Both the position numbers and the translations under genes were made by a program. Shown here in pieces: positions 7,233 through 16,557 of a stretch of DNA of 51,105 nt. The DNA lies in assembly GCA_016235825.1 (NCBI GenBank), contig JACRIL010000078.1, forward strand, positions 1 through 51,105, given 5' to 3'. This stretch comes from Planctomycetota bacterium (lineage in GTDB: Bacteria; Planctomycetota; Phycisphaerae; SM23-33). The notes beneath the pieces were generated by a model. That model was not told where the DNA came from and searched no databases. It saw nothing but the letters and a program-made list of their open reading frames with translations. Position 1 is the stretch's first letter; each line of letters begins with the position of its first letter.

Positions 7233-8939
7233 ATGCGGACAATCAAACTCATTCTGTTGGCGGGCATGCTGGCCGGCTGGGGAATCTGTCCGGCCCAGAC
7301 AAGCGCTCCGGCGACGCAGGTCGCCAAAATTACGGAGAAGGACGCCCAGGACGCCTTGCAGATTTTCATAAGCCTGTATGCCGACGACTTCCGCACGGCG
7401 GCGATCAGTCCCGACAAGAAGGACGACATCGAGGTTGCCGGCAAGCTGCTGAACGCGGCCAGGGCGTCAAAGACTCAGCCGGCCCTGGTGTGGCTGCTCT
7501 GCGGGAAGTGTTACGAACTGGCCAGCGTTCTTATCGACGGATACCTTGTAGCCGCCGAGGCGATGCAGGTGGCCATCGACAACGTCCCGGAGAAAAAGGC
7601 CGAGGCGATAGAAAATCTGCTCGTCGTGCTTTATAAGCAGATAAACATGCTGCCGGGCGACAAACGCAAGGAACTGGCGGACTGTTTCGCCCAGATGTCG
7701 CTCACGCTGTCGGACCTGAGGGTCGCGTCGGATGATTTTGACGGGGCTGTGAAAGTCATCCAGAAGGCGCAGGCGACGGCCGGGACGAATTCGCCGCTGG
7801 CGGGCGAGTTGAAGTCGAGAGTGGAATCGCTGATTGAACGCCAGAAGCTCTCAAGGCAGACTGAGCAACTTATGGCCGCGGTCAAGGCCGACCCCAAAGA
7901 CGCCAACGCCCGAAATCAACTGGTAACATTCCTGGTGGTCGAGCTGAATCAGCCGGGCAAGGCCGTCGAATTTCTCACCGACGCGGCGGATGAAAAGGCC
8001 CGTGCTCTGGTTCCCCTGGCCGCGAAAAAAATCGAAGATGTCGCCGAGACCGATCTGTCCATGCTGGCCGACTGGTATCGCCAGCTTTCATCAAAGACAT
8101 CCAGTCAGACCGGCAAGATCAACACCCTGACGCGCGCCAAGGAATATTACGATCTGTTCCTGGTCAAACACACGGCCGACGACCTGGCCAAGACCACCGC
8201 GACGCTGGCGGGCAAGCAGGTCGAGACCGAACTGGCCAAAATCGCCCCGCAGAACGCGGTCAAGCCGGCATCGGCGACAAGTCTCAAGGGCGTCAAGGTT
8301 CTCGTGGTGGCGAGTTCCACTACCCTGGACGGCGATCTGGCGCCGGTCCAAAAACACCTGAGCGACGTCGGAGTCGTGTTTACCGTCGCATCATCCCAGA
8401 ACTTCGCGCCGGAACAGCTCAAACAGGTCAAAGCGGTCCTGATCGTGGATTACAACGGCAGAGACGCTAATGCCGTGCAGAAACTGGCCGAGTTTATCGC
8501 ATTATCCCCTGTTCCATGCGTTGTAACGTCAAGCCGCCTGTACAGCAGCGCTCAGTTTTTCAAGCAGCTTGAGGCCAAACTTGACAAGGGCGACAGCCTG
8601 CTTATCAAGGACCCGCGGCATCCGCTGGCGGCAGGCCTTTCCAAAACCGTCAAGGTTACAAGCGAAACAATGGATATGCAGTGGATGAAGCCTTGCGATC
8701 CGGCGATACCCGTGGCCTTTCTGGGCGACGATCAGGGGAAGGCCGTCATCCTTGCCGTCGAGAAAGGCGCCAAGCCGACGGCCGACAAAAAGGACGGCGC
8801 CGCGTGGGGCCCGGCGCCCGCGCCGGCAAGAAGAGTCATATTCTTTCTGGGCAGGCCGACGCCGATTTACCCCAAATTCACGCCCGAGGCCTGGAAGCTT
8901 TTCGACGCGGCGATCCTCTGGTCGATCGGCGGCAGGTGA
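7233..8939 (+). CDS. Exported helical-repeat protein with a C-terminal amidotransferase-like domain
   Basis: The protein has 568 residues. It begins with a clear signal peptide (MRTIKLILLAGMLAGWG, cleavage near the Pro-Ala-Gln). Residues about 30-330 are helical and TPR-like. From about residue 351 (GVKVLVVASSTTLDG) to the end there is an alpha/beta domain with SQNFAPEQLKQVKAVLIVDY, a pattern seen in class I glutamine-amidotransferase-like folds of unknown function. It ends with a region about a drive to W and FFLGRPTPIYP. No catalytic Cys-His-Glu triad can be identified, so it is probably a binding domain. GGAGG precedes ATG 7233; upstream codons of the frame are untranslated leader. It may work with the envelope proteins downstream. 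Confidence 0.65.
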   Translation: MRTIKLILLAGMLAGWGICPAQTSAPATQVAKITEKDAQDALQIFISLYADDFRTAAISPDKKDDIEVAGKLLNAARASKTQPALVWLLCGKCYELASVLIDGYLVAAEAMQVAIDNVPEKKAEAIENLLVVLYKQINMLPGDKRKELADCFAQMSLTLSDLRVASDDFDGAVKVIQKAQATAGTNSPLAGELKSRVESLIERQKLSRQTEQLMAAVKADPKDANARNQLVTFLVVELNQPGKAVEFLTDAADEKARALVPLAAKKIEDVAETDLSMLADWYRQLSSKTSSQTGKINTLTRAKEYYDLFLVKHTADDLAKTTATLAGKQVETELAKIAPQNAVKPASATSLKGVKVLVVASSTTLDGDLAPVQKHLSDVGVVFTVASSQNFAPEQLKQVKAVLIVDYNGRDANAVQKLAEFIALSPVPCVVTSSRLYSSAQFFKQLEAKLDKGDSLLIKDPRHPLAAGLSKTVKVTSETMDMQWMKPCDPAIPVAFLGDDQGKAVILAVEKGAKPTADKKDGAAWGPAPAPARRVIFFLGRPTPIYPKFTPEAWKLFDAAILWSIGGR

Positions 8940-9107
8940 GTTTTATCCGCTGAGCCCGGCAGGTCGCAGGGCCGGACGATAAGGATTGCTTGCCGGTCCG
9001 GTTCGGAAACGTTACAATTCCCCCCGTCGATGGCAACATCCATTTGATCTGATTCCAGTCGGAGAATCGCGATAAATTCGCGCAGAAACAAAAGTGTTTT
9101 TATTCGC

Positions 9108-10565
9108 ATGACGCCTCTTGCCGGGCTGGTCCTGGCCGCGGCGTCTGTTTGCCTGTTTCCGGCCGGCTGCCGGGACAAACAGGAAAAGCCGGCAGTAAAG
9201 GCCGTTTCCGTGTCCGCAACCAAATCGGTCTGCAAGGACATGCCCATTGAATTCAGGACCTTCGGCACGGTCGAGGCATATGCGACCGTTTCCGTCCGAT
9301 CGATGGTTACGGGCGAGTTGAGGAAGGTTCATATAAATCCGGGTCAGTATGTCGACGGCCCCAGGAACGGCAAACCCGGGACGCCGCTGTTCACTATAGA
9401 CCTTCGGCCGTTCCAGGCGGCATTTGACAAGGCCAAGGCCGACCTGGAAAGCAGCCAGGCCGGCGCCAAAGACGCCCGGCGGCGAGCGGAGGAGTTGAAG
9501 CGGCTCTACGAGGCCAAGGCCGGGGCATATGACGAGATGCGGACCGCAGAGGCTATCGCCGACGCGCTGGAGGCGAGAGTATCGGCCAATCGCGCGGCGG
9601 TGGAACAGACGTCCCTCGACCTGGATTACGCGACCATCGAATCGCCGATCGACGGGCGGGCCGGCGACGTGCTGGTCAAGGAGGGCAACCTGGTCAAGGC
9701 GAACGACGCCGTGCTCGTTACGATCACGAAGATCAGGCCGATCTACGTGACGTTTTCCGCCCCGCAGTCGTACCTGCCGCCGATACGCGAGCGGATGGCG
9801 AAATCCGATCTGGAAGTTCTGGCGGAGGTCAAGAGCCCCGACAGGATCGAGCGCGTTGACAGGGGCACACTGACGTTCGTCAACAATGCAGTGGACGCAT
9901 CCACCGGAACGATACTGCTCAAAGCCACGTTCAATAACGCCAGCGAACTGCTCTGGCCGGGCCAGTTCGTCAATGTTACTCTCATCCTGGGGAGTCAGCC
10001 CGGCGCCGTTGTCGTGCCGGCCCAGGCGGTTCAGGTCGGCCAGCAGGGGCAGTATGTTTACGTCGTCGGGCCGGACAAAAAGGTCCAGCCCCGCTTTGTA
10101 ACCGTTGACAGGAACGTCGGCGAGGAGGCGGTCATCAGTTCGGGGCTGGAGGCCGGGCTGACCGTCGTTGCGGACGGGCAATTGAAACTTTCCCCCGGCG
10201 CTTTGGTGAAGATAGAACAGCCGACCGCCGGACCTGCGACGGCGACTGGCCCGGTTGAAGGCCCGCCAATTCCGGCATCGAAGCCTGCCGTTACAAATCT
10301 GCCGGATGCTGACCGGCTAAAGACGTCGGCAACCCGCCCGGTTGCGGATTCAATCCGTCCGGATGCGGCTTCAGGCCGGCCTGATGTTGCAGATTTTCCC
10401 GCAAGCCAACCCGCCGCCGCGAGCCGGCCGCCGCCGGTCAATCCGACGCCGGTTGCGCCGCCGCCGGCCAGCAGACCAGCAAGAGATGACGGCAGAAAAC
10501 CGCTCGACAATGACGATCCGCCGCGGCCGGAGATCAGGCAGCCGATGACGCGGCCGGCCGGTTGA
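9108..10565 (+). CDS. Periplasmic adaptor (membrane fusion protein, RND-type) with a proline-rich tail
   Basis: This protein of 485 residues resembles the AcrA/MdtA adaptors that join an inner-membrane pump to an outer-membrane channel. A signal with a lipobox-like end places Cys21 at the N-terminus. Then come the barrel-sandwich half-motif (RSMVTGELRKVHINPGQYV), a coiled-coil hairpin rich in Ala, Glu and Lys (about residues 105-170), the second lipoyl half (ATIESPIDGRAGDVLVKEG) and beta-barrel and proximal domains ending near residue 370. The last 115 residues are an unusual Pro/Ala/Arg tail. No RND pump or TolC gene is adjacent. Instead the MBOAT gene starts 20 bases after the stop, so the adaptor may serve polysaccharide export or acetylation. 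Confidence 0.85.
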   Translation: MTPLAGLVLAAASVCLFPAGCRDKQEKPAVKAVSVSATKSVCKDMPIEFRTFGTVEAYATVSVRSMVTGELRKVHINPGQYVDGPRNGKPGTPLFTIDLRPFQAAFDKAKADLESSQAGAKDARRRAEELKRLYEAKAGAYDEMRTAEAIADALEARVSANRAAVEQTSLDLDYATIESPIDGRAGDVLVKEGNLVKANDAVLVTITKIRPIYVTFSAPQSYLPPIRERMAKSDLEVLAEVKSPDRIERVDRGTLTFVNNAVDASTGTILLKATFNNASELLWPGQFVNVTLILGSQPGAVVVPAQAVQVGQQGQYVYVVGPDKKVQPRFVTVDRNVGEEAVISSGLEAGLTVVADGQLKLSPGALVKIEQPTAGPATATGPVEGPPIPASKPAVTNLPDADRLKTSATRPVADSIRPDAASGRPDVADFPASQPAAASRPPPVNPTPVAPPPASRPARDDGRKPLDNDDPPRPEIRQPMTRPAG

Positions 10566-10585
10566 CGTGAGCCTGGGGGGATCGA

Positions 10586-12046
10586 ATGGTTTTCAGCTCG
10601 CATATCTTTCTCTTCTATTTCCTGCCCGCCGGCCTGCTGCTTTATTATCTTTGCCCCCGCCGGCTCAAACAGGCCGTCCTGACTATCCTGAGCTATATTT
10701 TCTACGGCTGGGCCAATCCGCTTTTCGCCCTGCTGATGCTGGCGACCACCCTGATCGATTACATAGCGGGACTCGCGATGACGGGGCAGTTCCGGCTGTC
10801 GGCATGGCGGCGGGCGGTGCCGCCCCTGCCGCCCGGCGGGGCCAGATCGGCCGGCCAGAAGGCGGCATTGATCTGTTCGGTGGCCGCCAACCTGGCGATC
10901 CTGGGCTTCTTCAAATACTTCAACTTCGCGGCGGAGAATTACAACTGGTTCGTGACGGCGGCCGGAATTTCGGGACTTCGTCTCGACTCGGTCATGCGGG
11001 TCGTCCTGCCGCTGGGCATAAGTTTTTACACGTTCCAGTCGATGAGCTACGCGATCGACGTGTATCGCGGCAGGGCGGCGGCGGCCAGGAACTTCGCAGA
11101 CTACGCCTGTTTCGTCTCGATGTTCCCGCAGCTTGTGGCCGGACCTATCATCAGGTTCACCGAGGTCGCCGGCCAGTTGAAAAACCGCTCGCACACGTTC
11201 GAGAAGTTCGCCCGCGGCACGGCGTTTTTCGCGATGGGGCTGGCCAAGAAAATCCTGCTGGCCAATCCCTGCGGCCAGGTCGCCGACGCAGTGTTCGACG
11301 CAGGCTCGCGCGGCGTCGCCGAGGCGTGGGCGGGCGCCGTCGCATACTCGATGCAGATTTACTTCGACTTCAGCGGTTACAGCGACATGGCCATCGGGCT
11401 GGGCCTGATGCTCGGCTTCGTGTTCCCCAAGAATTTCGACTCGCCCTACCTCAGCCGGTCGATCACGGAATTCTGGCGGCGGTGGCACATCTCGCTTTCT
11501 ACCTGGCTGAAGGATTACCTGTATATCCCGCTTGGCGGCAACCGCAAAGGCGCCGGGCGGACCTATGCGAACATCGCTATCGTCATGCTGCTGGGCGGGC
11601 TGTGGCACGGCGCGGCATGGACGTTCCTGATCTGGGGCGCCATGCACGGTGCGTTGCTGATGCTCGAACGGACCGGCGGGAAAAAGGGATTTTGGTCGCG
11701 TCTGCCCGCCCCGGCCGCGACGGCCTGCACGTTTGTTTTTGTGAGTCTGACATGGGTGTTTTTCAGGTCGCCCGACCTGATTTCGGCGATGCAATATCTC
11801 GGCAACATGTTCGGCCTGGGCGGCGAACAGCAGGGTTCGGCGCTGCTTGGCGGAATTATCTTGCGGCCGTATTACCTGGCGTCGCTGGGCGCGGCGTGCT
11901 GCGTAACGTGGCTTGCGCCTCAGACCTGGGACTTTACGCGGACACTGACGGCGCCGAAGGCCGCGCTGGCCGGATTGCTTGTTCTTATCAGCGAGGCGAT
12001 TCTGAGCATTCAGGGATATAACCCGTTCATTTACTTTATTTTCTGA
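10586..12046 (+). CDS. MBOAT-family O-acyltransferase (AlgI type)
   Basis: An integral membrane protein of 486 residues that, by family, moves an acetyl group across the inner membrane for O-acetylation of an exported polysaccharide. The N-terminus VFSSHIFLFYFLPAG and the next helices are typical of AlgI. The family signature FWRRWHISLSTWLKDYLY is present, and LLGGLWHGAAWTFL carries the predicted catalytic His341. The length matches AlgI. The gene lies between the adaptor (20 bases upstream) and the first AlgJ/X-type gene (7 bases downstream), which is the usual pairing of MBOAT and SGNH partners. The polysaccharide is unknown, and no alginate polymerase is present. Confidence 0.92.
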   Translation: MVFSSHIFLFYFLPAGLLLYYLCPRRLKQAVLTILSYIFYGWANPLFALLMLATTLIDYIAGLAMTGQFRLSAWRRAVPPLPPGGARSAGQKAALICSVAANLAILGFFKYFNFAAENYNWFVTAAGISGLRLDSVMRVVLPLGISFYTFQSMSYAIDVYRGRAAAARNFADYACFVSMFPQLVAGPIIRFTEVAGQLKNRSHTFEKFARGTAFFAMGLAKKILLANPCGQVADAVFDAGSRGVAEAWAGAVAYSMQIYFDFSGYSDMAIGLGLMLGFVFPKNFDSPYLSRSITEFWRRWHISLSTWLKDYLYIPLGGNRKGAGRTYANIAIVMLLGGLWHGAAWTFLIWGAMHGALLMLERTGGKKGFWSRLPAPAATACTFVFVSLTWVFFRSPDLISAMQYLGNMFGLGGEQQGSALLGGIILRPYYLASLGAACCVTWLAPQTWDFTRTLTAPKAALAGLLVLISEAILSIQGYNPFIYFIF

Positions 12047-12053
12047 AGGCAAA

Positions 12054-13754
12054 ATGACCGAAGGTCCGGAAAAACCCAGCCGTGAGCAGGTCGCCATGAT
12101 GGAGGTCGGCGCGACGCGGATAAGTCCGCGCCTGGCCCGAATCATGGCGATCTCATTCATCGGCCTGATCGCGGCGGTCCCGGCGATTCAACATGCAGCC
12201 GACCTTTCCCGGAATCCGGCGGCGTGGCCGGAATGTTACGGAATTTTCGGAGCCGTCGGCCGGACCTGCCGCGATGCCCGCCGCGGAGGCGGCCTCGCTG
12301 AAAACATCATGTCGGCCAACGCCCGGCTGACGCGGGAACTTCGCGATTACGAAAACGCCCTTGAGGATGAATCGCAAGTCAACAAATTCCTCCGGCCGGT
12401 TACACAGCTTGCGATCTTCAAGGCCGGGGCCGGCAACAAACAGGTCTATGTGGGAAACGACGGCTGGCTGTTCTACAAACCGGACGTGGATTATGTAACG
12501 GGGCGCGGATTCCTCGAACCGCCCGCCCGCCCCGCCGCCGGAAAAATGCCCGAACCGCGCCAGGCCGATCCCGTCAGGGCTATCGCAGATTTCAACGACC
12601 AGTTGGCCCGGCGCAGGATTCGATTACTCGTCGTGCCGACGCCGAACAAGGCGATGGTGCATCCTGAGATGTTTGCGCACTGTTGGTCGGCGCGCGGGTG
12701 TCCGCCGGCCGGCGAGGGTTTGGAAAATCCGTCTCACGATGAATTCATTCGCCGGCTCAATCGCGCCGGCGTGCCGGTGTTCGATCCGTCGGCCGCCCTC
12801 CGCGAATATCGCCTCGCCGCGGGCGGACGGCAGGCGTTTTTGAAGGGCGATTCCCACTGGACAGCACCCGCGGCTTCGGCGGTCGCCGGGGCGCTTGCCG
12901 AATTCATCGGGGGATGGAATATTCTGCGGCAGGCCCTCCCGGCCGGCTTTCATGCGGACAATGAACCAGTCGCCGGCACGGGCGACCTGACGAGGATGCT
13001 CTGCCTGCCTGACTGGTGCGCGGCCGGCCATGAAAACGGACAGCCGATTGTTAAATCCGTCGTTCGCGACGACAAAGGGGGGATTTGGCAGCCTGATAAA
13101 AACGCCGACATCCTGCTGCTTGGCGACAGTTTCAGCAACATTTATTCCAGTCCGGCGCTGGGCTGGGGGCAGGCCGGCGGACTGGCGGAACTGCTCAGCC
13201 TTCATCTCGACCGGCCTGTGGATTCCGTACTTGTCAACGATAACGGCGCGTGGGCGACGCGGCAGGCGCTGGTCGACGAACTCGCCGCCGGCAGCGACCG
13301 CCTGGCCGGCAAGCGGCTGGTGATCTGGCAGTTCGCGGCCCGCGAGCTTGCCGCCGGCGACTGGCGGATGATCGATCTGGCCGGCCCGCTGATGCCGGCG
13401 ACGCCGGCCTCGGATTTTTACGTCCCGCCGAAAGGAAAAGAGGAGACGGTTACGGCGGCTGTGGCCGCCGTCGGGCCGATACCGCGTCCGCGGAACGAAC
13501 CGTACGACCATATCACATGGGTCCACCTGAAGGCCGTCAACGGGGTCGAAACCAGCCAGGCCCTTGTATATATATGGTCGATGCGGAACAATCGGCCTGT
13601 TGATGCGGCCGGCCTGAAGATCGGCCAGACCGTCAGGCTGCAACTGCGGCGATGGGATGAAGCCCCGGCCCGGATCAAGACGATTAACAGATCGAGGCCG
13701 TATTATGAACCGTTGAAATCGGCCGGGCCGTGCTGGGGCGAGATGGAAAAATGA
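12054..13754 (+). CDS. AlgJ/AlgX-type SGNH-like acetyltransferase, copy 1
   Basis: A protein of 566 residues with one N-terminal membrane anchor (around residues 28-50, IMAISFIGLIAAVPAI) and a periplasmic catalytic domain. Motifs of the AlgJ/AlgX group are visible: GNDGWLFY, the GDSHW block (Asp266, His268) and the GDSF nucleophile block (Asp358, Ser359). By family it receives acetyl groups from the MBOAT protein and transfers them to the polymer. After about residue 470 there is an extra C-terminal region with beta strands not usual in AlgJ; it may bind glycan. The start is seven bases after the MBOAT stop. The gene overlaps the next by four bases, so translation is probably coupled. Confidence 0.87.
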   Translation: MTEGPEKPSREQVAMMEVGATRISPRLARIMAISFIGLIAAVPAIQHAADLSRNPAAWPECYGIFGAVGRTCRDARRGGGLAENIMSANARLTRELRDYENALEDESQVNKFLRPVTQLAIFKAGAGNKQVYVGNDGWLFYKPDVDYVTGRGFLEPPARPAAGKMPEPRQADPVRAIADFNDQLARRRIRLLVVPTPNKAMVHPEMFAHCWSARGCPPAGEGLENPSHDEFIRRLNRAGVPVFDPSAALREYRLAAGGRQAFLKGDSHWTAPAASAVAGALAEFIGGWNILRQALPAGFHADNEPVAGTGDLTRMLCLPDWCAAGHENGQPIVKSVVRDDKGGIWQPDKNADILLLGDSFSNIYSSPALGWGQAGGLAELLSLHLDRPVDSVLVNDNGAWATRQALVDELAAGSDRLAGKRLVIWQFAARELAAGDWRMIDLAGPLMPATPASDFYVPPKGKEETVTAAVAAVGPIPRPRNEPYDHITWVHLKAVNGVETSQALVYIWSMRNNRPVDAAGLKIGQTVRLQLRRWDEAPARIKTINRSRPYYEPLKSAGPCWGEMEK

Positions 13755-14896
13755 GGAAGACGATTTTCATTCTGGCAGCGGCGGTTGTGGCGTCGGCGTG
13801 GGCCGCCGGCGACGATCAGCCCGCCAGCCGGCCGGCCGATTCCCGGCGCGCCGAGGAATTCACCGCACTGTGCGCCGCGCTTGCCGCCCGGGCCCAGGCA
13901 GCCGACACCATGACCGTCGCCGGCGCCGACGGCTGGCTGTTTCTGGCGGGCGAGTTGAAGTTCCTGGCCGTCGGCCGGTTCTGGGGCGACCGCGCGAAGG
14001 TTGTCTCGCGGGCCAACGACCGCGAATCGGCCGACCCGCTGCCGGCGATCATCGACTTCAAAAAACAGCTCGACAAACTGGGCATCGAATTGATCGTCGT
14101 GCCCGTGCCGCCCAAGGCCGCCATATATCCCGACAAACTTCCGGCCGCTTCGGGCGGCGCACAGGCCTTCCCGGCCGCCGGTGCGGTTCGATACGACCCG
14201 GCCCTCGCCGAATTCCACAAGGTGCTGGCGGAAAACGGCGTGCGGACGCTCGATCTGTCCGCCGCGATGTTAAAGGCCCGCGCCGCCGACGCCGCCGAAG
14301 GCCCGGTCTTCTGCCGGACCGACACGCACTGGACGCCTCGCGGCTGCCGGATCGCCGCCGATGCAATCGCCGGCCAGATCCGTCTCTGCCGGTGGTACAA
14401 AAAGCCCGACAAGGCCGTCTTCGCCTCGACGCGGCAGGCCGTCGAGATCGTCGGCGATCTTGTGGACAACCCGGCCGGGGCGAAAAAAGAGACGATTGAT
14501 CTTCTGTGCGTCGGCGTGGAGCGGCAGGGCAAACTGGAACCGCTCAAGGCCGACGCTAAAAGCCCGATCTTGCTGATGGGCGACAGCATGTGCCTGGTCT
14601 GGAACATGTTTCTGCCGGGCGAGCAGGACCAGACCACCCAGCCTCGCGGGCTCCGGCCTTCCACCCGGCCGGCCGGAGCGGGGCTTGCGGACCTGCTGGC
14701 ACTGGAGCTTCAGACGCCGGTCGATCTGCTCGCCGCGATGGGCGGCGGAGCGACCCAGGCCCGCGAAGACCTCGCCGACCGGGCAAAGGCCGACAGGCAA
14801 TATCTTGCCGGAAAAAAAATCGTCATCTGGTGCTTCGCCGCCAGGGCATTCACACTCAGCTTCGACGGTTGGCGGATCAGCCCCCTAAACCGCTGA
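13751..14896 (+). CDS. AlgJ/AlgX-type SGNH-like acetyltransferase, copy 2
   Basis: A second and shorter member, 381 residues, with a cleavable-looking signal peptide (MRKTIFILAAAVVASAWA) followed by a PASRPAD linker. It has GADGWLFL, the DTHW block (Asp191, His193) and a GDSM block (Asp278, Ser279). The ATG at 13751 overlaps the upstream stop as ATGA and is preferred over the in-frame ATG at 13730. Two different SGNH partners for one MBOAT may modify two positions or two polymers. The stop codon lies inside a decayed REP-like repeat (14890-14930). Confidence 0.85.
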   Translation: MRKTIFILAAAVVASAWAAGDDQPASRPADSRRAEEFTALCAALAARAQAADTMTVAGADGWLFLAGELKFLAVGRFWGDRAKVVSRANDRESADPLPAIIDFKKQLDKLGIELIVVPVPPKAAIYPDKLPAASGGAQAFPAAGAVRYDPALAEFHKVLAENGVRTLDLSAAMLKARAADAAEGPVFCRTDTHWTPRGCRIAADAIAGQIRLCRWYKKPDKAVFASTRQAVEIVGDLVDNPAGAKKETIDLLCVGVERQGKLEPLKADAKSPILLMGDSMCLVWNMFLPGEQDQTTQPRGLRPSTRPAGAGLADLLALELQTPVDLLAAMGGGATQAREDLADRAKADRQYLAGKKIVIWCFAARAFTLSFDGWRISPLNR

Positions 14897-14930
14897 AAAA
14901 GCGGCATGGGCATCATGCGATTGGTGCCAC
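14890..14930 (+). repeat. Decayed REP-like repeat overlapping a stop codon
   Basis: Bases 14890-14918 match 25 of 29 positions of the left end of the intact element at 35214. Both read CCGyTGAAAAAGyGGCA followed by a GGGCATC hairpin half. A GTGCCAC at 14924-14930 matches the mirrored end of that element, so an internal part seems to be lost. The TGA stop of the second AlgJ-type gene (14894-14896) is inside the repeat. Confidence 0.55.
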
Positions 14931-15012
14931 ACCCAAACGAAACGACTTGTACGGCGAAGCCGAAAGCTGCGCCGGACAAGTCTCGCCCGCGAAAATAAAT
15001 CGGAAATTTCTG

Positions 15013-15060
15013 TTAAAAGTCCCGCTGATTCGTAGTTGCTTGTGAGGGCATCAACCGGCA
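15013..15060 (+). promoter_or_regulatory. Upstream block shared with the second VWA gene
   Basis: The stretch beginning TTAAAAGT, then CTGATTCGTAGTTG, recurs at 16460 before the next paralogue with few changes. It lies 113 bases before the ATG at 15126. It is either a duplicated promoter region or a regulatory site. Confidence 0.45.
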
Positions 15061-15125
15061 TTGCAGGCCGGGGCGACGGGCGGATGGAAGACTTGCGCAA
15101 TATCGAAGTTCCAAAGGAGCGGAAG

Positions 15126-16325
15126 ATGGCCGGCGTCAGGTGCGAAAACTGCGGCAACAGCCTGAATCTGAAGTCTCTGGCGGAGATATCGTTCAAATGC
15201 CCGCTTTGCGGAGCAAGGCTGCTGGTCCCGGCGGATTGTGCCGGACGGCTGGAAGGCGAAGTCGGCGGCCGGCCGAAAGATGCGTTGCCGGATGGCAATA
15301 ATAAGGAAGCAGGCCGATCCCGACGCGAGGATGCAAATATCCTGGGTATTCTTGCGTGCGGCATGCCATGGGTTTTGAGCATTTTCATGCACGCGGGCGT
15401 GTTTCTCCTGGCGATGTTCGTGGTGTTCATCGTCGCGTCGGCCCGGCCGAAACCGGTGGAAATCCCGGACGTCAAACCGTGTCTGGGACCGCAGGCCAGC
15501 GAGGGCGTAATGACTCCCGGCAACGGAGGGGATATCCGCGTAAAGCCCGCCGCTCCGGTACATGGCAAAATAAAAGGATACTACATCAGGCCCGGCAGAC
15601 TGGCGGCCGAGTCTAACGGCTTTGACGGCAGGGACGACCTGATAGGGACAAAAGAGTCCGGCTCGGCAGGCAGCGGGCAGGCGGAGGAATTTGGGTTGCA
15701 AAGCGGCGGAGGCGGCGTCGGGCCGCAAAAGATTTTGCCGGAAACAATTTTTACGCTCACGGGCGGCGGAAGCGCGAGCGGGCCGAGATGGGGAGGTTGT
15801 ACTTTGGGTGGTTGCGGTAGTTATCAGGTTATTTATGTCATCGACCGATCAGGCTCGATGGCTTGTTCGTTTGATTTTCTCCGCAGGGAAATGCTTCGTG
15901 CGATAGGCATGATGAAAGACGCGCAGGATTTTCATGTGATATTTTATTCCGACGGCGAGCCGATTGAAAATCCGCCAAAACAGCTTGTTGCGGCCAGCAG
16001 GGCCAACAAAATAATGGCTGCCGAATTCCTCAAGGGCATTGCCCCCTACGGGCCGACCGATCCGCTGGCGGCGCTGAATCGCGCATTCGACGTGCTGCAA
16101 AACAAGAAAAAGGGCGGCAAGCTGATCTATTTTCTTTCCGACGGCCTGTTTCCGGACAGCAGCGAGGTGATGAATCTCATAGCCCAGCGGAATCCTCAGG
16201 GGGCCAATCAGGTAATGATCTGCACATTCCTTTACGGCAGCAGGGACAAAAACGCCGAGGCGGTCATGCAGAAGATCGCCATAGAGAATAGGGGCCGGTA
16301 CAAATATGTTGATCCGGAGGAGTAA
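15126..16325 (+). CDS. Zinc ribbon-TM-VWA protein, copy 1
   Basis: The protein has 399 residues. The N-terminal zinc ribbon has Cys6, Cys9, Cys25 and Cys28. A single TM segment (about residues 78-104) contains Ser85-x3-His89. A Gly-rich linker follows, then a von Willebrand A domain whose metal site begins IDRSGSM (Asp240). The topology would be zinc ribbon inside and VWA outside. ATG 15126 is chosen because AAGGAG lies six bases upstream and both paralogues start at the same point of the zinc ribbon. The copy is the most divergent of the three and has extra Cys residues in its linker. By position it probably works with the ExbB/ExbD proteins downstream. Confidence 0.85.
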   Translation: MAGVRCENCGNSLNLKSLAEISFKCPLCGARLLVPADCAGRLEGEVGGRPKDALPDGNNKEAGRSRREDANILGILACGMPWVLSIFMHAGVFLLAMFVVFIVASARPKPVEIPDVKPCLGPQASEGVMTPGNGGDIRVKPAAPVHGKIKGYYIRPGRLAAESNGFDGRDDLIGTKESGSAGSGQAEEFGLQSGGGGVGPQKILPETIFTLTGGGSASGPRWGGCTLGGCGSYQVIYVIDRSGSMACSFDFLRREMLRAIGMMKDAQDFHVIFYSDGEPIENPPKQLVAASRANKIMAAEFLKGIAPYGPTDPLAALNRAFDVLQNKKKGGKLIYFLSDGLFPDSSEVMNLIAQRNPQGANQVMICTFLYGSRDKNAEAVMQKIAIENRGRYKYVDPEE

Positions 16326-16459
16326 CGTCTCTGCTGGTTCGGGCGAAGGCTTACTGCTAACTTCTTTATTTGCAATAAGATAAGCCAAACCCCTGTTCTG
16401 CTGTCCGAAATGGCGGGATCGTCGGGCGGAAACGGGGAAAAATATGCAGAAAAGCACTA

Positions 16460-16507
16460 TTAAAAGTATCACTGGTTCGTAGTTGATGTTGAAGGCCTGC
16501 GGCAGAG
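16460..16507 (+). promoter_or_regulatory. Upstream block shared with the first VWA gene
   Basis: TTAAAAGT followed by CACTGGTTCGTAGTTG matches the block at 15013. It lies 98 bases before the ATG at 16558. An A-rich stretch precedes the block in both places. Confidence 0.45.
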
Positions 16508-16557
16508 GTTGCCGGGGCTGGCAAACATGACAACCGTTAAAGAAAAGGGGTAGGGAA

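Noticed and set aside
10567-12021. Second + frame of 484 codons over the MBOAT gene
   Set aside because: A shifted frame with Arg/Gly/Ala-rich translation. The frame starting at 10586 has the family motifs.
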